A DNA stretch of 64,000 nucleotides from Idiomarina aquatica (GCF_003987185.1 NZ_PIPS01000005.1:1-64000); one strand, 5' to 3'. Positions 29,941-38,081 are shown, numbered from the stretch's first letter. Notes: generated from the sequence alone by a model not told the origin. Program-made: numbers and translations.

Positions 29941-30936
29941 ATGAGCCTGAAGTTACCTACGTATAAAGACGTTGAAGCTGCCGCCGCGCGTATCGAGGGT
30001 TATACCCACCGGACACCGGTGATGACCTCGCGCACCGCAAATGAACTGTGTGGTGCTGAATTATTTTTCAAGTGCGAGAACTTTCAGCGCATGGGCGCTT
30101 TTAAGTTTCGTGGCGCCATGAACGCGCTTTTGCAGTTTACCGAAGAGCAGAAAGCGGCCGGCGTCATCGCCTTTTCCTCAGGCAACCATGCCCAGGCTAT
30201 TGCACTGGCAGCACAACGACTGAGTATCAAAGCAACCATTATTATGCCCGAGGACGCACCGACAGCAAAAGTTGCAGCCACCCGGGGCTACGGTGCTACG
30301 GTTATCAGCTACAACCGCTACACCGAAGACCGTGAACAAATTGGTCGTCAACTGGCCGAGCAACACGGCTATACCCTCATTCCACCTTACGACCATCCTC
30401 ACATTCTGGCTGGTCAGGGAACCGCCGCAAAAGAGCTGTTCGAACAAGCCGGTTCACTGGATGTTCTGTTTGTCTGCCTCGGTGGTGGTGGTTTACTCTC
30501 TGGTTCGGCGCTGGCAGCACGGCATTTTGATCCTGCCTGCAAAGTTTATGGGGTTGAGCCCGCCGCAGGTAATGATGGTCAGCAGTCGTTCCGGCGCGGT
30601 GAAATTGTCCGTATCGAAACACCAAAAACCATCGCTGATGGCGCCCAGACGCAGTTTTTAGGGGAGTACACCTTTCCGATCATACGTGACAATGTCGATG
30701 ATATTTTAACCGCCACGGACGACCAACTGATCGACGCCATGCATTTTTTCGCAGAGCGCATGAAAATGGTGGTTGAACCGACCGGCTGCCTGAGCTTTGC
30801 CGCAGCCCGTGCCATGCAGTCAGAACTGCAGGGAAAACGCGTGGGTATTATCGTCAGCGGTGGTAATGTCGACATCAACCGCTACGCCCAACTGCTCTCA
30901 TCCCACTCAGCAAGGAGCTCACTCAATGACCGCTAA
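29941..30936 (+). CDS. PLP-dependent threo-3-hydroxyaspartate (or threonine/serine) ammonia-lyase
   Basis: The 331-residue fold-type II PLP enzyme shows the Schiff-base Lys in GAFKFRGAMNAL, SSGNHAQAIALAA, and the phosphate-binding GGGGLLSG. It lacks the C-terminal ACT regulatory domain of biosynthetic threonine deaminase. That fits catabolic serine/threonine dehydratase, serine racemase or L-threo-3-hydroxyaspartate ammonia-lyase. The downstream gene encodes a D-threo-3-hydroxyaspartate/D-threonine-type enzyme, which favours hydroxyaspartate as substrate by inference. Start ATG 29941 aligns with the family; the frame extends to 29884 without support. Confidence 0.85.
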   Translation: MSLKLPTYKDVEAAAARIEGYTHRTPVMTSRTANELCGAELFFKCENFQRMGAFKFRGAMNALLQFTEEQKAAGVIAFSSGNHAQAIALAAQRLSIKATIIMPEDAPTAKVAATRGYGATVISYNRYTEDREQIGRQLAEQHGYTLIPPYDHPHILAGQGTAAKELFEQAGSLDVLFVCLGGGGLLSGSALAARHFDPACKVYGVEPAAGNDGQQSFRRGEIVRIETPKTIADGAQTQFLGEYTFPIIRDNVDDILTATDDQLIDAMHFFAERMKMVVEPTGCLSFAAARAMQSELQGKRVGIIVSGGNVDINRYAQLLSSHSARSSLNDR

Positions 30937-32053
30937 TCCTGCTTGGGTAAAAAACCTGGATACCCCCTATTTACTCATCGATGAGGCTAAGTTACAGCGC
31001 AACATTGATCGTCTCAGGGAGCGTATCAGCGCTTTGGGCTGTCAGTTACGGCCGCACCTGAAAACGCTACGCACATTAGAAGCCGCCGCTTATTTGTTGC
31101 CCGATAAAAACGCACCCGCCACAGTATCGACCCTGGCGGAGGCAGAAGCCTATGCACAAGCGGGTTATACCGATCTGCTCTATGCCGTTGGAATGGCTCC
31201 GGCTAAACTGCCAAGGGTCGCCGCAATACGCCAGCATGGCGTTAACTTACACATCCTGCTGGATACGCCCGAACAGGCAACAGCCGTGGTCGATTACGCC
31301 AGTAAAACACAACAGTCGTTTTCGGTATTTATTGAAATTGACAGTGACGATCACCGGGGCGGTATTAAACCTGACGCGCCTGAATTAACGGCGATCGCTG
31401 CACAACTGGGCAGTCATTTCAGCGGTTTAATGACACACGCTGGCGGCTCCTACGGTTGCTCAACACCTGAGGCTTTGAAAGACTTTGCAAAACAGGAATG
31501 CGATGCCGTGCGACGCGCCCGCGAGCGACTATTGCAAGCGGGTATTGAGTGCCGCATAAGCAGTGTAGGTTCAACACCAACGGCTCATTTTGGAGAGGAC
31601 TTTAGCGACATATCCGAAGTCCGCGCCGGTGTTTATACCACCTTTGATTTGGTGATGAAAAACATTGGCGTGTGCAACATTGAGGATCTTGCCATGTCGG
31701 TTGTTACCAGCGTCATCGGCTATAACAAAGAAAAGAACTGGCTGCTAACGGACAGCGGTTGGATGGCATTGTCGCGCGATCGCGGCACTGCTGGTCAGGC
31801 TCAGGACTATGGCTACGGACAAGTTTGCAGCATCGAGGGCGAGGTACTCGACGGGCTTTGTGTCAATAGTACCTCACAGGAGCATGGCGTCATCGAGCTG
31901 AGCGGGAATCACTCAATCAGCGACTTCCCGGTCGGTACAACATTGCGCATATTGCCGAACCACGCCTGCGCCACCGCCGCCATGCACAACGTCTATCATA
32001 TCGTTATGGCGGACGGTTCTCACAGTCAATGGCAACGGATCCAGGGCTGGTAA
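30926..32053 (+). CDS. Metal- and PLP-dependent D-threonine aldolase / D-threo-3-hydroxyaspartate dehydratase family
   Basis: The 375-residue fold-type III (alanine racemase-like) enzyme opens with LDTPYLLIDEAKLQRNI and has RPHLKTLRTLEAA, with the PLP Lys. The C-terminal PNHACATAAMHN provides the His and Cys that bind zinc in D-serine and D-threo-3-hydroxyaspartate dehydratases. Aldolase and dehydratase members cannot be separated by eye. The ATG at 30926 has aaggag 8 nt upstream and overlaps the ammonia-lyase gene by 11 nt, so the two are coupled and may treat both stereochemical series of one hydroxy-amino acid. Confidence 0.85.
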   Translation: MTANPAWVKNLDTPYLLIDEAKLQRNIDRLRERISALGCQLRPHLKTLRTLEAAAYLLPDKNAPATVSTLAEAEAYAQAGYTDLLYAVGMAPAKLPRVAAIRQHGVNLHILLDTPEQATAVVDYASKTQQSFSVFIEIDSDDHRGGIKPDAPELTAIAAQLGSHFSGLMTHAGGSYGCSTPEALKDFAKQECDAVRRARERLLQAGIECRISSVGSTPTAHFGEDFSDISEVRAGVYTTFDLVMKNIGVCNIEDLAMSVVTSVIGYNKEKNWLLTDSGWMALSRDRGTAGQAQDYGYGQVCSIEGEVLDGLCVNSTSQEHGVIELSGNHSISDFPVGTTLRILPNHACATAAMHNVYHIVMADGSHSQWQRIQGW

Positions 32054-32076
32054 AGGGTGACCTCAGTAAGCGGCGG

Positions 32077-32976
32077 TCACTGCCGCTCACTGATGTCCGT
32101 CAACGCCTCACGAAGGGTGGGATAATAAAACTCAAAGCCATGCTGCCGCAGTTTGTCAGGCACCACCGCCTGACCTTCCAATAGCATCGACGCCATCTCG
32201 CCCATTGCCATATTCAACACAAAGGCTGGCACTTTAAACACATGAGGTCGTTTCAGCACCGACGCCAGCGTGCGACTGAAGGCTTTATTGCTGACAGGAC
32301 CTGGTGCGGTCATATTAACCGGTCCGGACAATTCCGGTTCGGCCAACAAATAGTCAATACCCCGCACCATATCGTCAATATGAATCCAGGACATCATCTG
32401 CTCGCCGCTGCCAAGCGGACCACCAAGTCCCAGCTTATAAGGCAGCATCATTTTCGCCAAGGCTCCACCGTGCGGCGCCAGCACTACGCCGGTTCGTAGT
32501 AACACCACCCGAGTACTGTCCTTGGCAGCTAATGCCTTCTGCTCCCACTGCCGGCACAACTCGACCGCAAAGTCGACGCTATTGGCGGTGCCGTCCTCAT
32601 TCACCGGAGCCGCATCACGCGGACCGTAAACACCAATGGCAGAGCCACTGATAAACACCGTCGGCTTGGTTTGCGCCCGGTTAATCCTCTCGGCGAGCTG
32701 TTCGGTTATTTGCCAGCGGCTGTTCTGCAACACCTGTTTTCGGTGAGCACTCCAGCGCTTATCAGCAATACCGGCACCCTGTAAATTAATGACGGCATCG
32801 TAGCGGCCGATATCCTCAACCTCATCCAGCGACGCAATGACCTTAACCTTGTCACCTAATTGCTGTCGCGCTTTAGCAGGCGTTCGCGAGGTCACGGTAA
32901 GCTCATGTTTGTTGCCATATTTTTTAATGAAATACGAACCAATTAAGCCTGTACCACCGGTCATCAAGATGTTCAT
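32077..32976 (-). CDS. TIGR01777 family NAD(P)-dependent epimerase (YfcH-like)
   Basis: The 299-residue extended SDR protein has the nucleotide-binding MTGGTGLIGSYF at the N-terminus, NLQGAGIADKRWSAHRK, SGSAIGVYG and the characteristic MMSWIHIDDMVRGI. A C-terminal DUF1731-like tail (VLKRPHVFKVPAFVLNMAMGEMASMLLEGQ) completes it. Substrate unknown across the family. Confidence 0.92.
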   Translation of the reverse strand: MNILMTGGTGLIGSYFIKKYGNKHELTVTSRTPAKARQQLGDKVKVIASLDEVEDIGRYDAVINLQGAGIADKRWSAHRKQVLQNSRWQITEQLAERINRAQTKPTVFISGSAIGVYGPRDAAPVNEDGTANSVDFAVELCRQWEQKALAAKDSTRVVLLRTGVVLAPHGGALAKMMLPYKLGLGGPLGSGEQMMSWIHIDDMVRGIDYLLAEPELSGPVNMTAPGPVSNKAFSRTLASVLKRPHVFKVPAFVLNMAMGEMASMLLEGQAVVPDKLRQHGFEFYYPTLREALTDISERQ

Positions 32977-33029
32977 AATATCTCCTTGTTGCAGCCGCCA
33001 ACCTTACAACCAGGCCGGCGGACTGCGGG

Positions 33030-35540
33030 TTAGGCCAATTTGCGGATCAGTTGCGCGGTATTTCTGCGAATTAACCGAGCGCACGACAAACGTCCCAACA
33101 CACCTACAATAATAGCACCGCTCAGCGGTCCAACAAGCCATAACCGCCAGTGCCAGGTAGCGTCCATTCCAAATGCCTGGGTTTGTAAAATCAACAGCGC
33201 AATGTCCATCGCAATGGTGGCGATAAAGCCACTGATGGCCCCTAAGACCAGGAACTCATAAGTGATACTGCGACTCAGTAATTTACCCGGCGCTCCCAGT
33301 GTTCTCAGAATCACCAACTCTTTCTGGCGCTCATCCATACTCGCCTGAACTTGAGCAATCAACACCAAGGAGCCGGCAATAATCACCAGCACCAGCACAA
33401 ATAAAATCGCCAGACTGACCTGTGCAATCACCTCACGGATTTGATCAATGATCGCATCCAGGTCGATCAGCGAGGCTTCCGGAAAGGGCCGGAATAACTG
33501 ATACAACTCGTCCTTGCGCTCTTCATCGAGATGGAAACTGGTGATATAAGTGGCCGGAAAGTCTTTCAGGGTCGCTGTGTTGAATATCATGTAAAAGTTC
33601 GGCTGTAACGTGCTCCAGTCAGCTTCACGGAGACTGGTAACCGGTACCGTAAACTCCTCACCACCAATATTGAACGTCAGCTCGTCACCGACCTGAATAT
33701 CGAGACGCTCAGCAGCGTTCAACTCGACCGACACCTGCGGTTCAGCGTCCTCGCCCCACCAGGATCCAGCCACAATATCATTATTGGGTGGCAGCGTATC
33801 ACGCCAGGTCATCGACAATTCCCGGCCAAAACCTTCCCTGCCCTGCTCTTGCTCCTGCTGCGCTTCACGATCTTCTTTAGTGACTTCTGCCAGCAGTCGT
33901 TCACCGTTGTGATAGGTGACTCGTCCAGGCACAATTGGGTATTGGTCGGTTGAACGTATATTTTCCCGTTCAAACATCGCCTGCAATTCCGGCACTTTTT
34001 CTTCGGCAATATTGAGCGCAAAGTAATTCGGCGCATCCTCCGGCAATTGCCGCTGCCAGTCAGCCAACAAGTCGTTACGCAGCACAATGACCAGCAACAA
34101 CAACATGATCGCCGTGGAAAACGCCAGCATCTGCACACTGTTTGCGGCCGCGCGCCGTTGCAGTCCGGCCATCGCCAGACGCCACGCACTGCCCGCCTGC
34201 ATACCGGCTTGACGACTGGCCCGGATTAACAGACGACCAATCCCTAACAGCAGCAGCGCCGCAAAAGCACCACCGGCAAATAAGGCAGTGGACAACCACC
34301 ACTGTTGAGAATAGAGCACCAATAACGCATAGATGGTGCCACCGCTGAGCAACCATTGCAGCCAGCGCACCGCCTGCGCCCCCACCAGTTGCCGGTGCAG
34401 TACCCGTAAAGGAGGAATTTCCACCAACCGGAACAACGGATAGAGCGTAAACATCACCGCACTGATAACACCGGTTGCCGCCGCTAACGCATAAGGCTTC
34501 CAACTTGCCCCGGGCAATTCAGCGTCCAACTGCTGGGCAACCCAGTCTATTACAAACGACTGCACCAACCAGCCTAAGATCATTCCGATGCCGACACTGA
34601 GCGCGGTCAGCAGCAGTAAGTGAAGAATAAAAATACGGCGAATTTGCTGGCGGCTAGCACCTAAGGTTTTGAATATCGCCACCACATCATAATTGCGCTG
34701 ACAATAGCGCTGTGCAGCAACCGCAACCGCCGTTGCTGCCAGCACCACACCGAGCAAACTGGCCAGCATCATAAAACGCTCCGCCCGGTTTAACGAGCGC
34801 GCCAGTGGACTATCGCCGTCTTCAATACTACGCCAACTGTGGGTATCATCATTCAGCCGCGGCAACAGCCAACGTTCATAGTCTGCCAAAGCCTGCTGCG
34901 ATCCCGCCATCAGCACGTTATAACGAACACGACTACCCGGCTGAATCAAACCCGTTTGTTCCAGTTGAGAGTAACGGATGATGACATTAGGACTGTCGGT
35001 AAACACCGAAAAGCCCACATCGGGTTCGTAAGTCACCACCTTGGTAACTTTAAACTCGCTGTTCCCCACTTCGATGGAATCGCCCAACTCAATCTGTAGC
35101 GCCTGGAATAATGACGACGCGACCCAAGCTTCACCCGGTTCAGGCAAGCCTCGTGCAACCTCCCCTTCAACAAACGGTTGCTCCGCCACGCGCAGTTCTC
35201 CGCGCAACGGATAACCGTCGGAAACCGCTTTAACATCAATCAGTTGCAATGAGTCATTGGCAAACGCCATGGAATTAAACACCACCCGCCAGGCCGTTTG
35301 GATGTCACGACCTTGCGCTTCATCCAACCATTCCTGCGGAATGTCACGGCGTGAACTGAGCACCCGATCCGCCGCCAAAAACTCACTGCTGCGTTCAAGC
35401 AACCCCGACTGCAGGCGCTCACTGAACAACGATAACGACAGTACCGCGGTAACTGACAAAATAATGGCCAGCGCCATAATGGTCAGTTCACCTCGTTTCA
35501 GCTCCTGCTTTAACAACCGAAACGAAATTTTATGCCACAT
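33030..35540 (-). CDS. ybbP: ABC transporter permease of the YbbP/FtsX type
   Basis: The 836-residue permease has an N-terminal TM helix (LTIMALAIILSVTAVLSLSLF), a large periplasmic MacB-like domain, and two FtsX membrane blocks of several helices each, the last near the C-terminus (VLVLVIIAGSLVLIAQVQASMDERQKELVILRTLGA). It pairs with the ATPase YbbA, whose 3' end overlaps its start by 11 nt. YbbAP-type complexes act in envelope lipid or lipoprotein handling; the cargo is not known here. Confidence 0.93.
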   Translation of the reverse strand: MWHKISFRLLKQELKRGELTIMALAIILSVTAVLSLSLFSERLQSGLLERSSEFLAADRVLSSRRDIPQEWLDEAQGRDIQTAWRVVFNSMAFANDSLQLIDVKAVSDGYPLRGELRVAEQPFVEGEVARGLPEPGEAWVASSLFQALQIELGDSIEVGNSEFKVTKVVTYEPDVGFSVFTDSPNVIIRYSQLEQTGLIQPGSRVRYNVLMAGSQQALADYERWLLPRLNDDTHSWRSIEDGDSPLARSLNRAERFMMLASLLGVVLAATAVAVAAQRYCQRNYDVVAIFKTLGASRQQIRRIFILHLLLLTALSVGIGMILGWLVQSFVIDWVAQQLDAELPGASWKPYALAAATGVISAVMFTLYPLFRLVEIPPLRVLHRQLVGAQAVRWLQWLLSGGTIYALLVLYSQQWWLSTALFAGGAFAALLLLGIGRLLIRASRQAGMQAGSAWRLAMAGLQRRAAANSVQMLAFSTAIMLLLLVIVLRNDLLADWQRQLPEDAPNYFALNIAEEKVPELQAMFERENIRSTDQYPIVPGRVTYHNGERLLAEVTKEDREAQQEQEQGREGFGRELSMTWRDTLPPNNDIVAGSWWGEDAEPQVSVELNAAERLDIQVGDELTFNIGGEEFTVPVTSLREADWSTLQPNFYMIFNTATLKDFPATYITSFHLDEERKDELYQLFRPFPEASLIDLDAIIDQIREVIAQVSLAILFVLVLVIIAGSLVLIAQVQASMDERQKELVILRTLGAPGKLLSRSITYEFLVLGAISGFIATIAMDIALLILQTQAFGMDATWHWRLWLVGPLSGAIIVGVLGRLSCARLIRRNTAQLIRKLA

Positions 35541-36210
35541 CCTGAGTCGCCTCCGTTAATTTACCGGCGTCCATACGCAACACGCGCTGGCATTTCTCAG
35601 CCAGTTGATTGTCATGGGTGACCATGATCAGAGTCGTGCCATAATCTTTATTTAAGTCAAACAGCAATTGCTCGACTTTTTCACCCGTGTGGGTATCCAA
35701 ATTACCGGTCGGCTCATCGGCAAATAAAATTTTTGGCTGACCAACAAACGCACGGGCAATCGCCACACGTTGCTGTTCACCACCAGAAAGCTGATTCGGA
35801 TAATGATGCCAACGATCCGCCAGCCCCACTTTTGCTAACAGCTCCCGCGCCTCCTTCTCGGCACCTTTATGCCCGGCCAGCTCCGCCGGCAACATGACAT
35901 TTTCTAAAGCAGTCAGGCTGGGGACTAACAAAAACTGCTGAAAGATAAAGCCAATTTTATCCGCACGCACTTTTGCACGCTGCTCTTCATCCAATTCGCT
36001 GAGTTTTTCGTTCTCTATGAGAACGTCTCCGGCCGTTGCGAGGTCCAACCCTGCAAGTAATGACAATAAGGTGGATTTACCAGAGCCGGACGCACCAACG
36101 ATGGCAACGGTCTCGCCAGCGTTGATTGATACGTTAATTGGCTGCAGAATCTGTAGCTTACCTTCTGAGGTATCGACGATTTTTTCCAGTTGTTGGGCTT
36201 GAATGAGCAT
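35530..36210 (-). CDS. ybbA: ABC transporter ATP-binding protein (YbbA)
   Basis: The 226-residue LolD-like ATPase has Walker A GASGSGKST, Q-loop FIFQQF, signature LSGGEQQRVAIARAF, Walker B ILFADEPTGNLD and the H-loop IMVTHD. It energises the YbbP permease encoded next. Its ATG (36208-36210, minus strand) directly abuts the tesA start on the plus strand with no intervening base. Confidence 0.95.
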   Translation of the reverse strand: MLIQAQQLEKIVDTSEGKLQILQPINVSINAGETVAIVGASGSGKSTLLSLLAGLDLATAGDVLIENEKLSELDEEQRAKVRADKIGFIFQQFLLVPSLTALENVMLPAELAGHKGAEKEARELLAKVGLADRWHHYPNQLSGGEQQRVAIARAFVGQPKILFADEPTGNLDTHTGEKVEQLLFDLNKDYGTTLIMVTHDNQLAEKCQRVLRMDAGKLTEATQDVA

Positions 36211-36843
36211 ATGATGAAAAACTTCCTTTTTAAATTAAGTCTTGTAGTCGTTCTGTTACTGTCTATACGTACGGTTTCAGCAAATGTGTCACTGGTTGTA
36301 TTAGGAGATAGCCTGAGTGCCGGCTATGGCCTCTCCAGCCAACAAACCTGGGTCGCTGAATTACAACGTCGCTGGCAACAAAGCCACCCCGACTATGCCA
36401 TTATCAACGCCAGCATCAGCGGCGAAACCACCACCGGCGGCCTGCGTCGGCTAGAAGGCATTCTCGAACGTCATAAGCCCGATGCATTATTTATCGAACT
36501 CGGAGGCAATGACGGACTTCGTGGCTTTAACCTCAGCACAGTACGCGCCAATCTGGAACAAATTATCGACCAAGCTCGTGCAGAAGGCGTTAAAGTGGCC
36601 TTAAGCCAAGTGATGGTACCACCTAACTATGGCCAACGATTTGCACAACAGTTCACGGGTTTGTATGAGGACATCGCAAAAGAAAAAAACGTACCACTGA
36701 TCCCATTCTTCATGCAGCCCTTAATCGAAGAAAGTAGCGACTACGTACAAAACGATGGCATCCACCCCACCGCCGAAGCACAACCCAAAATAGCCGACTT
36801 CCTCGAGCCCCACCTACTCGAGCTACTGCAACGCGCGAAGTAG
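36211..36843 (+). CDS. tesA: Periplasmic GDSL esterase, thioesterase I / lysophospholipase L1
   Basis: The 210-residue SGNH hydrolase has a signal peptide (residues 1-24, ending RTVSA) and the catalytic blocks GDSLSAGYG (Ser34), SGETTTGG, GGNDGLRG and DGIHPT. Homologues hydrolyse acyl-CoA, lysophospholipids and aryl esters in the periplasm. Two adjacent in-frame ATGs (36211, 36214) are possible; both abut the divergent ybbA start, so the promoter must lie inside ybbA. The stop TAG is part of the GTAG of the following REP hairpin. Confidence 0.93.
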   Translation: MMKNFLFKLSLVVVLLLSIRTVSANVSLVVLGDSLSAGYGLSSQQTWVAELQRRWQQSHPDYAIINASISGETTTGGLRRLEGILERHKPDALFIELGGNDGLRGFNLSTVRANLEQIIDQARAEGVKVALSQVMVPPNYGQRFAQQFTGLYEDIAKEKNVPLIPFFMQPLIEESSDYVQNDGIHPTAEAQPKIADFLEPHLLELLQRAK

Positions 36844-36862
36844 CTCGCGCCTTCGGCGCGAG
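36840..36862 (+). repeat. REP-type hairpin, left copy
   Basis: GTAG (36840-36843) followed by stem ctcgcgcc / ggcgcgag with loop ttc. A GTAG tetranucleotide followed by a palindrome is the form recognised by REP-associated tyrosine transposases. An inverted copy lies at 37363-37384. The GTAG overlaps the tesA stop codon, and the hairpin may also end tesA transcription. Confidence 0.65.
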
Positions 36863-36871
36863 GGTTGGGTA

Positions 36872-37084
36872 TAGCTTAACAAACATAGCAGCATAGCGGC
36901 CCTTTGGAACGGACGAGCTTTATCAGGCTTTACGTCCTCGTTTTCAAAGGGACGCTGCAAGTACATCCATGTACGCTTGTTTCCGGCCATCCATGGCCTC
37001 CAACACCCTTTGAAAACGAGGACGCAAATCCTGACGCTAGCCCATACCAAAGGACCGCTATTATGGATTTTATTCGTTAAGCTA
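36872..37084. repeat. Large nested palindrome, unit 1
   Basis: Nested inverted repeats: tagcttaac (36872-36880 with 37076-37084), agcggccctttgg (36895-36907 with 37047-37059, one mismatch) and a perfect 19-bp stem (36933-36951 with 37006-37024). The 54-nt tip (36952-37005) folds into two small hairpins, gtacatccatgtac and ggccatccatggcc. The tip is the inverted homologue of the tip of unit 2, while the stems differ in sequence. No credible gene lies in it. Confidence 0.8.
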
Positions 37085-37111
37085 TCAGAGCGTTTCCGTA
37101 TTACAAAGGCT

Positions 37112-37356
37112 TGGCAGAGGATTAAATGGCGTTGGTAAAAAAATTGCAGCGATGCAATGGTATGGGCTAATTGCGTGGTAGGTATCGAGGGGGCTTTAGC
37201 CAGAAATGTTGGAGGCCATGGATGGCCGGAAACAAGCCACACGGATGTGCTTGGAGCGGTTTCTGGCTAAAGCCCCCTCGGTGCCTGCCAAAAGCAATTA
37301 GCCCATACCATTGCTTCAGCTCAACTTTGTGAGAGCAGCCATTTAATCCCCTGCCA
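37112..37356. repeat. Large nested palindrome, unit 2
   Basis: Nested inverted repeats: a 19-bp arm (37112-37130 with 37338-37356, one mismatch), a perfect 21-bp arm (37154-37174 with 37294-37314) and a perfect 21-bp inner stem (37186-37206 with 37260-37280). The 53-nt tip (37207-37259) contains ggccatggatggcc and a second small hairpin around cggatg. Relative to unit 1 the tip is inverted and nearly identical over its first 30 nt. Confidence 0.8.
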
Positions 37357-37362
37357 GGCCCC

Positions 37363-37384
37363 CTCGCGCCAAGGCGCGAGCTAC
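37363..37384 (-). repeat. REP-type hairpin, right inverted copy
   Basis: On the minus strand GTAG (37381-37384) is followed by stem ctcgcgcc / ggcgcgag with a 2-nt loop. Together with the left copy it brackets a block of about 545 bp, in the manner of a BIME (paired inverted REPs). Confidence 0.65.
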
Positions 37385-37395
37385 GGATTTTGGGC

Positions 37396-37421
37396 ACAAA
37401 AAAACCGCCGGATGGCGGTTT
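37396..37421 (-). terminator. Terminator of the tRNA operon
   Basis: Stem aaaccgcc (37402-37409) / ggcggttt (37414-37421), loop ggat. For minus-strand transcripts the A-run at 37398-37404 supplies a U-tract. It closes the Ala-Glu tRNA operon. Confidence 0.85.
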
Positions 37422-37429
37422 GTGCAGTA

Positions 37430-37492
37430 TGGCGTCCCCTAGGGGATTCTAACCCCTGTTGCCGCCGTGCCAAATAGGAGCGCGGTGTCCTT
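37430..37492 (-). pseudogene. Decayed tRNA-Glu copy
   Basis: The 3' two-thirds of tRNA-Glu is recognisable: acceptor 3' strand with encoded CCA (tgg at 37430-37432), T-arm, variable region and anticodon 3' strand. The T-loop TTCGAAT has become TTAGAAT, the anticodon loop is replaced by a longer unrelated sequence, and the D-arm and 5' acceptor strand are gone. It is the last member of the tandem array, just before the operon terminator. It cannot make a functional tRNA. Confidence 0.8.
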
Positions 37493-37548
37493 TGGACAAC
37501 GCCTCACGGCATGCGAGCTTGGGTAAGGATTTTTACTTGCAGAATTAG

Positions 37549-37624
37549 TGGCGTCCCCTAGGGGATTCGAACCCCTGTTACCGCCGTGAAAGGGCGGTGT
37601 CCTAGGCCTCTAGACGAAGGGGAC
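37549..37624 (-). tRNA. tRNA-Glu (TTC)
   Basis: 76 nt with encoded CCA; acceptor GTCCCCT pairs with AGGGGAC, anticodon stem CCGCC/GGCGG with loop CTTTCAC (anticodon TTC), T-loop TTCGAAT. Third Glu copy in transcription order. Confidence 0.97.
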
Positions 37625-37652
37625 CCGGACTGTGGTTTGATGCGTTACGAAG

Positions 37653-37728
37653 TGGCGTCCCCTAGGGGATTCGAACCCCTGTTACCGCCGTGAAAGGGCG
37701 GTGTCCTAGGCCTCTAGACGAAGGGGAC
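37653..37728 (-). tRNA. tRNA-Glu (TTC)
   Basis: Sequence identical to the neighbouring Glu copies over all 76 nt, anticodon TTC, CCA encoded. Middle copy of the tandem array. Confidence 0.97.
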
Positions 37729-37760
37729 GCAATCTCGTATTGCATCTGCTGTGGATGAAG

Positions 37761-37836
37761 TGGCGTCCCCTAGGGGATTCGAACCCCTGTTACCGCCGTG
37801 AAAGGGCGGTGTCCTAGGCCTCTAGACGAAGGGGAC
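37761..37836 (-). tRNA. tRNA-Glu (TTC)
   Basis: Identical 76-nt copy, anticodon TTC, CCA encoded. First Glu copy after tRNA-Ala, 32 nt away. Confidence 0.97.
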
Positions 37837-37868
37837 GCAGTTCATTCACAATACTGTCGCAGTAGGTT

Positions 37869-37944
<76 letters not shown>

Positions 37945-37982
37945 TCTACCTTGGCAGCAAAACTGCCCTGACAGCGGGGCGC

Positions 37983-38012
37983 ATTCTATTGCGAGGGGCG
38001 TTAATGTGTCAA
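37983..38012 (-). promoter_or_regulatory. Promoter of the Ala-Glu tRNA operon
   Basis: On the minus strand, TTGACA (38007-38012) and TAGAAT (37983-37988) are 18 bp apart, followed by a GC-rich discriminator (gcgcccc) typical of stringently controlled stable-RNA promoters. Confidence 0.8.
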
Positions 38013-38081
38013 CTGTTTTTTGAAAAAAACCATCTGTTTGATGAAAAATATCGCAATCTGCACAATTAACGTTCAAATTGC

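Noticed and set aside
36872-37356. Integron attC array, retron or CRISPR
   Set aside because: No GTTRRRY/RYYYAAC core pairs, no integrase, no reverse transcriptase, and no regularly spaced direct repeats.
36823-37397. Protein-coding frames across the palindromic block
   Set aside because: They run through both arms of perfect inverted repeats and have no ribosome sites or family features.
37549-37836. CRISPR-like repeat array
   Set aside because: The 76-nt repeats are complete tRNA-Glu genes with cloverleaf pairing and encoded CCA.
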